Assembly: GCA_017532885.1 (NCBI GenBank)
Contig: JAFXIS010000041.1
Span: forward strand, 1-29,282
Length of the DNA: 29,282 bases
Source: Alistipes sp.
GTDB lineage: Bacteria > Bacteroidota > Bacteroidia > Bacteroidales > Rikenellaceae
Direction of reading: 5' to 3'
The notes below the pieces were generated by a model. The model saw nothing but the letters and a program-made list of their open reading frames with translations, did no database searches and was not told the origin of the DNA. Numbering within the stretch: the stretch's first letter is position 1; each line of letters begins with the position of its first letter. The translations under genes and the position numbers were made by a program. This document shows positions 27,645 through 29,282 of this stretch, piece after piece.

Positions 27645-29282
27645 TCTGGGTGAGGCGGTTGGAGAGATAATCTCTGACGGCATTAACCTCGGCATCGTGC
27701 GAGCCAAGGGCGCTCACATTTTGATGGAATTTCTCGTTAAGGATGCTCCAGCGCTTGAAGTTCAGAGCCTGCGACTCATCGATAAGACGCTTTGTCTGGT
27801 TGATGTACTCAAGGAGCGAGAGTGCCGTAATATTCCTGTTTTTGCGCGCATCTTCCCAAATTTCGATTAACTGCGCTCGCGCCTTCGCATCATCCTTTAT
27901 AATACGATTGACAACATCGCGCATCGGACCGGCAGAGGATGATGCGTAGGGTGTTCCATCGTTTATATGGTGGGTATACAAAAAGTCGTTCATGCCACTT
28001 GCGGGATAGACATAATAGGAGTTGTGGAACGACAAGTCGTTATCCCAGATAGGGCCCGTGAAGAGTTTCTCCTGCCCGCGCTCCTTATACATATATACGC
28101 TCCAGAAGGCATCGGGATTGCCCACCAATTCGCCTATGATAAAGTTGCGCAGGAAGCTCTCGAGGTCGAGATATTTGCGGTAGCCCTCCTCCTCGTCATC
28201 GAAGTTCTCGGCAAAAATGGCAGCCTCCATCTTATTGAAGTAGTCCGAAATGTAGGCATTCTCGGCATCGCCTTCGTCGGGCGATTTAATGGTTACGGGG
28301 ATTCTCTTGTTCGAGTGGAAATAGAACTCCTCGTTTTGATAGACATCCAAATTTCCGTCAATTTCAATCAGGTAGCCTCCCGAGATATCACTGTCGCCTG
28401 CCTCAATTTCGGTTACATTCACTCGATTCTCATTGACCTCGATTTGGTCGCAGAGCTGATAGCAACCCTTATATTCGCCATTGAGGAAGACATCTACCGG
28501 GTGGCAGAAGGGCGTGTAAGCCATGCCCATGCGGCGGCTAATCTCAAATGCCAAGATGTTGCGCAGCAACGATTTGTCGCTATGGTTGTTAATCAGAGTC
28601 CATTTCTTTGCTTTGGCAGGTGCGCCGAGTGGCGAGCGCTTCTCGCTGAACTTCAGGCGATATGGCTTTTTGTCGAATGTCCAGCTCGAATTTCCTCGAC
28701 CGCGCACTCCTGTTTCGGTGTCGGTGAGCAACGCTGTGCCATCCTCCGAAATGATATATACCGTACTTGTAATCTCATTCTCCTTCGATACGATATCCTG
28801 TGCTCCTTCGGTGTTTATAACCACCATTGGCAGGTTTGTCGCTTGATATAGGCGCGAGTCGTCGCCCTCCTTCTGTATGCCATAAAACTCCAGCTCGGCA
28901 ATATTGCAACGCGCATCGTTGGGCGTCATGTAGCGCACATAGCGGAAGCCGCGCGAGCAGTTCACCTCGGCATAGGTCATTTGACCCTCAGAAGCACTCT
29001 CCTTTATGATGTGGATGGGCATGGCATCACTGAAATCTGCCTCGTTAGCGCCCTCAATAACCGCCAACTCTACGCGTCGGCTCTGTTCGCGGCGTGGCGC
29101 GTAGCCAATTTTCGAGATAACATGCTTTGCGCCCAAATCCAGGCCTACCCATGTGCCTGAACGGTCGTATGAGGCAAAGAAGGTGTCGAAATTACCATCG
29201 AATGCCATAGGCTTGGTGTTCGCAGTTGTAGATGCGGGATATCCGTTTTGTGAATAGTCCACCGAAAGCTCTGTACCTATAA
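27619..29282 (-). CDS. CotH-family protein with N-terminal discoidin-like domain, 5'-truncated
   Basis: Open to the right edge, so the start is outside the window; the GTG at 29262 is internal. The visible N-terminus has an F5/8-type C (discoidin-like) carbohydrate-binding pattern: FDGNFDTFFASYDRSGTWVG, LDLGAKHVISKIGYAPR, RYVRYMTPNDARCNIAELEF. Then comes a CotH domain with TGVRGRGNSSWTFDKKPYRL, KKWTLINNHSDKSLLRNIL, GCYQLCDQIEVNENRVNV, GGYLIEIDG and FTGPIWDNDLSFHNS, whose acidic residues match the metal site of CotH kinases. Bacteroidales proteins of this architecture are exported and may act on host or dietary glycoproteins; substrate unknown. Its last codons are duplicated at 26079-26105. 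Confidence 0.88.
   Translation of the reverse strand, partial: IGTELSVDYSQNGYPASTTANTKPMAFDGNFDTFFASYDRSGTWVGLDLGAKHVISKIGYAPRREQSRRVELAVIEGANEADFSDAMPIHIIKESASEGQMTYAEVNCSRGFRYVRYMTPNDARCNIAELEFYGIQKEGDDSRLYQATNLPMVVINTEGAQDIVSKENEITSTVYIISEDGTALLTDTETGVRGRGNSSWTFDKKPYRLKFSEKRSPLGAPAKAKKWTLINNHSDKSLLRNILAFEISRRMGMAYTPFCHPVDVFLNGEYKGCYQLCDQIEVNENRVNVTEIEAGDSDISGGYLIEIDGNLDVYQNEEFYFHSNKRIPVTIKSPDEGDAENAYISDYFNKMEAAIFAENFDDEEEGYRKYLDLESFLRNFIIGELVGNPDAFWSVYMYKERGQEKLFTGPIWDNDLSFHNSYYVYPASGMNDFLYTHHINDGTPYASSSAGPMRDVVNRIIKDDAKARAQLIEIWEDARKNRNITALSLLEYINQTKRLIDESQALNFKRWSILNEKFHQNVSALGSHDAEVNAVRDYLSNRLTQMDRLIRGN

Noticed and set aside
27967..28851. Long open frame (294 codons) on the plus strand
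   Set aside because: It lies wholly antisense to the well-supported discoidin-CotH gene and has no recognisable domain; open antisense frames are common opposite such codon use.

Overview
The window looks like chromosome from a Bacteroidales bacterium, most likely Alistipes or another member of the Rikenellaceae. The evidence is: Bacteroidetes-type promoters (TTTG, about 19-20 bases, TAnnTTTG) in front of many genes; DUF6562/beta-helix, CotH and fimbrillin-like surface proteins; an S16 protein with a long Ala/Glu tail; a futalosine-pathway menaquinone gene (mqnE); and a long alpha-oxoamine synthase resembling the sulfonolipid/sphingolipid enzymes of this phylum. Assignment below family is inference.

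Layout. 1-2941: 3' part of a large beta-helix surface protein, with a coding-looking tail out of frame after its stop. 2942-3304: hairpin-rich spacer. 3305-5242 (minus): pyrH, a TlpA-like thioredoxin and frr. 5414-6808 (minus): a CotH-like lipoprotein. 7175-8446: SulA/SPT-type PLP enzyme. 8841-17098 (plus): a tight run of tgt, lptF/G-type permease, mqnE, PASTA protein, rluD, ygiQ and a secreted TIM-barrel isomerase-like protein. 17157-18268 (minus): rpsP then rimM. 18716-19981 (minus): aspartate kinase. 19982-20675: a repeat-filled spacer. 20676-21832 (minus): two secreted proteins behind a structured leader. 22191-24368 (plus): dapD, a Nudix hydrolase and birA. 24497-25852: gcvH and mdh. 26079-27644: an apparent cassette (promoter, structured leader, fimbrillin-like lipoprotein, terminator) bounded by a 27-base direct repeat whose right copy is the 3' end of a second cotH gene, which runs off the right edge.

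The most interesting signal is a pair of structured RNA leaders, at 26231-26449 (plus) and 21837-22075 (minus). Their helices differ in sequence, but the helix lengths, internal-loop sizes, several loop sequences and the flanking boxes agree. This is the pattern expected of one RNA family with compensatory changes. Each sits between a promoter box and a gene for an exported protein. I do not recognise it as a known riboswitch or ncRNA class.

Other points are a family of dispersed palindromic intergenic repeats, a tRNA-guanine transglycosylase lacking the three zinc cysteines, and a thioredoxin gene between pyrH and frr. I saw no tRNA, rRNA, CRISPR array, transposase or phage gene.
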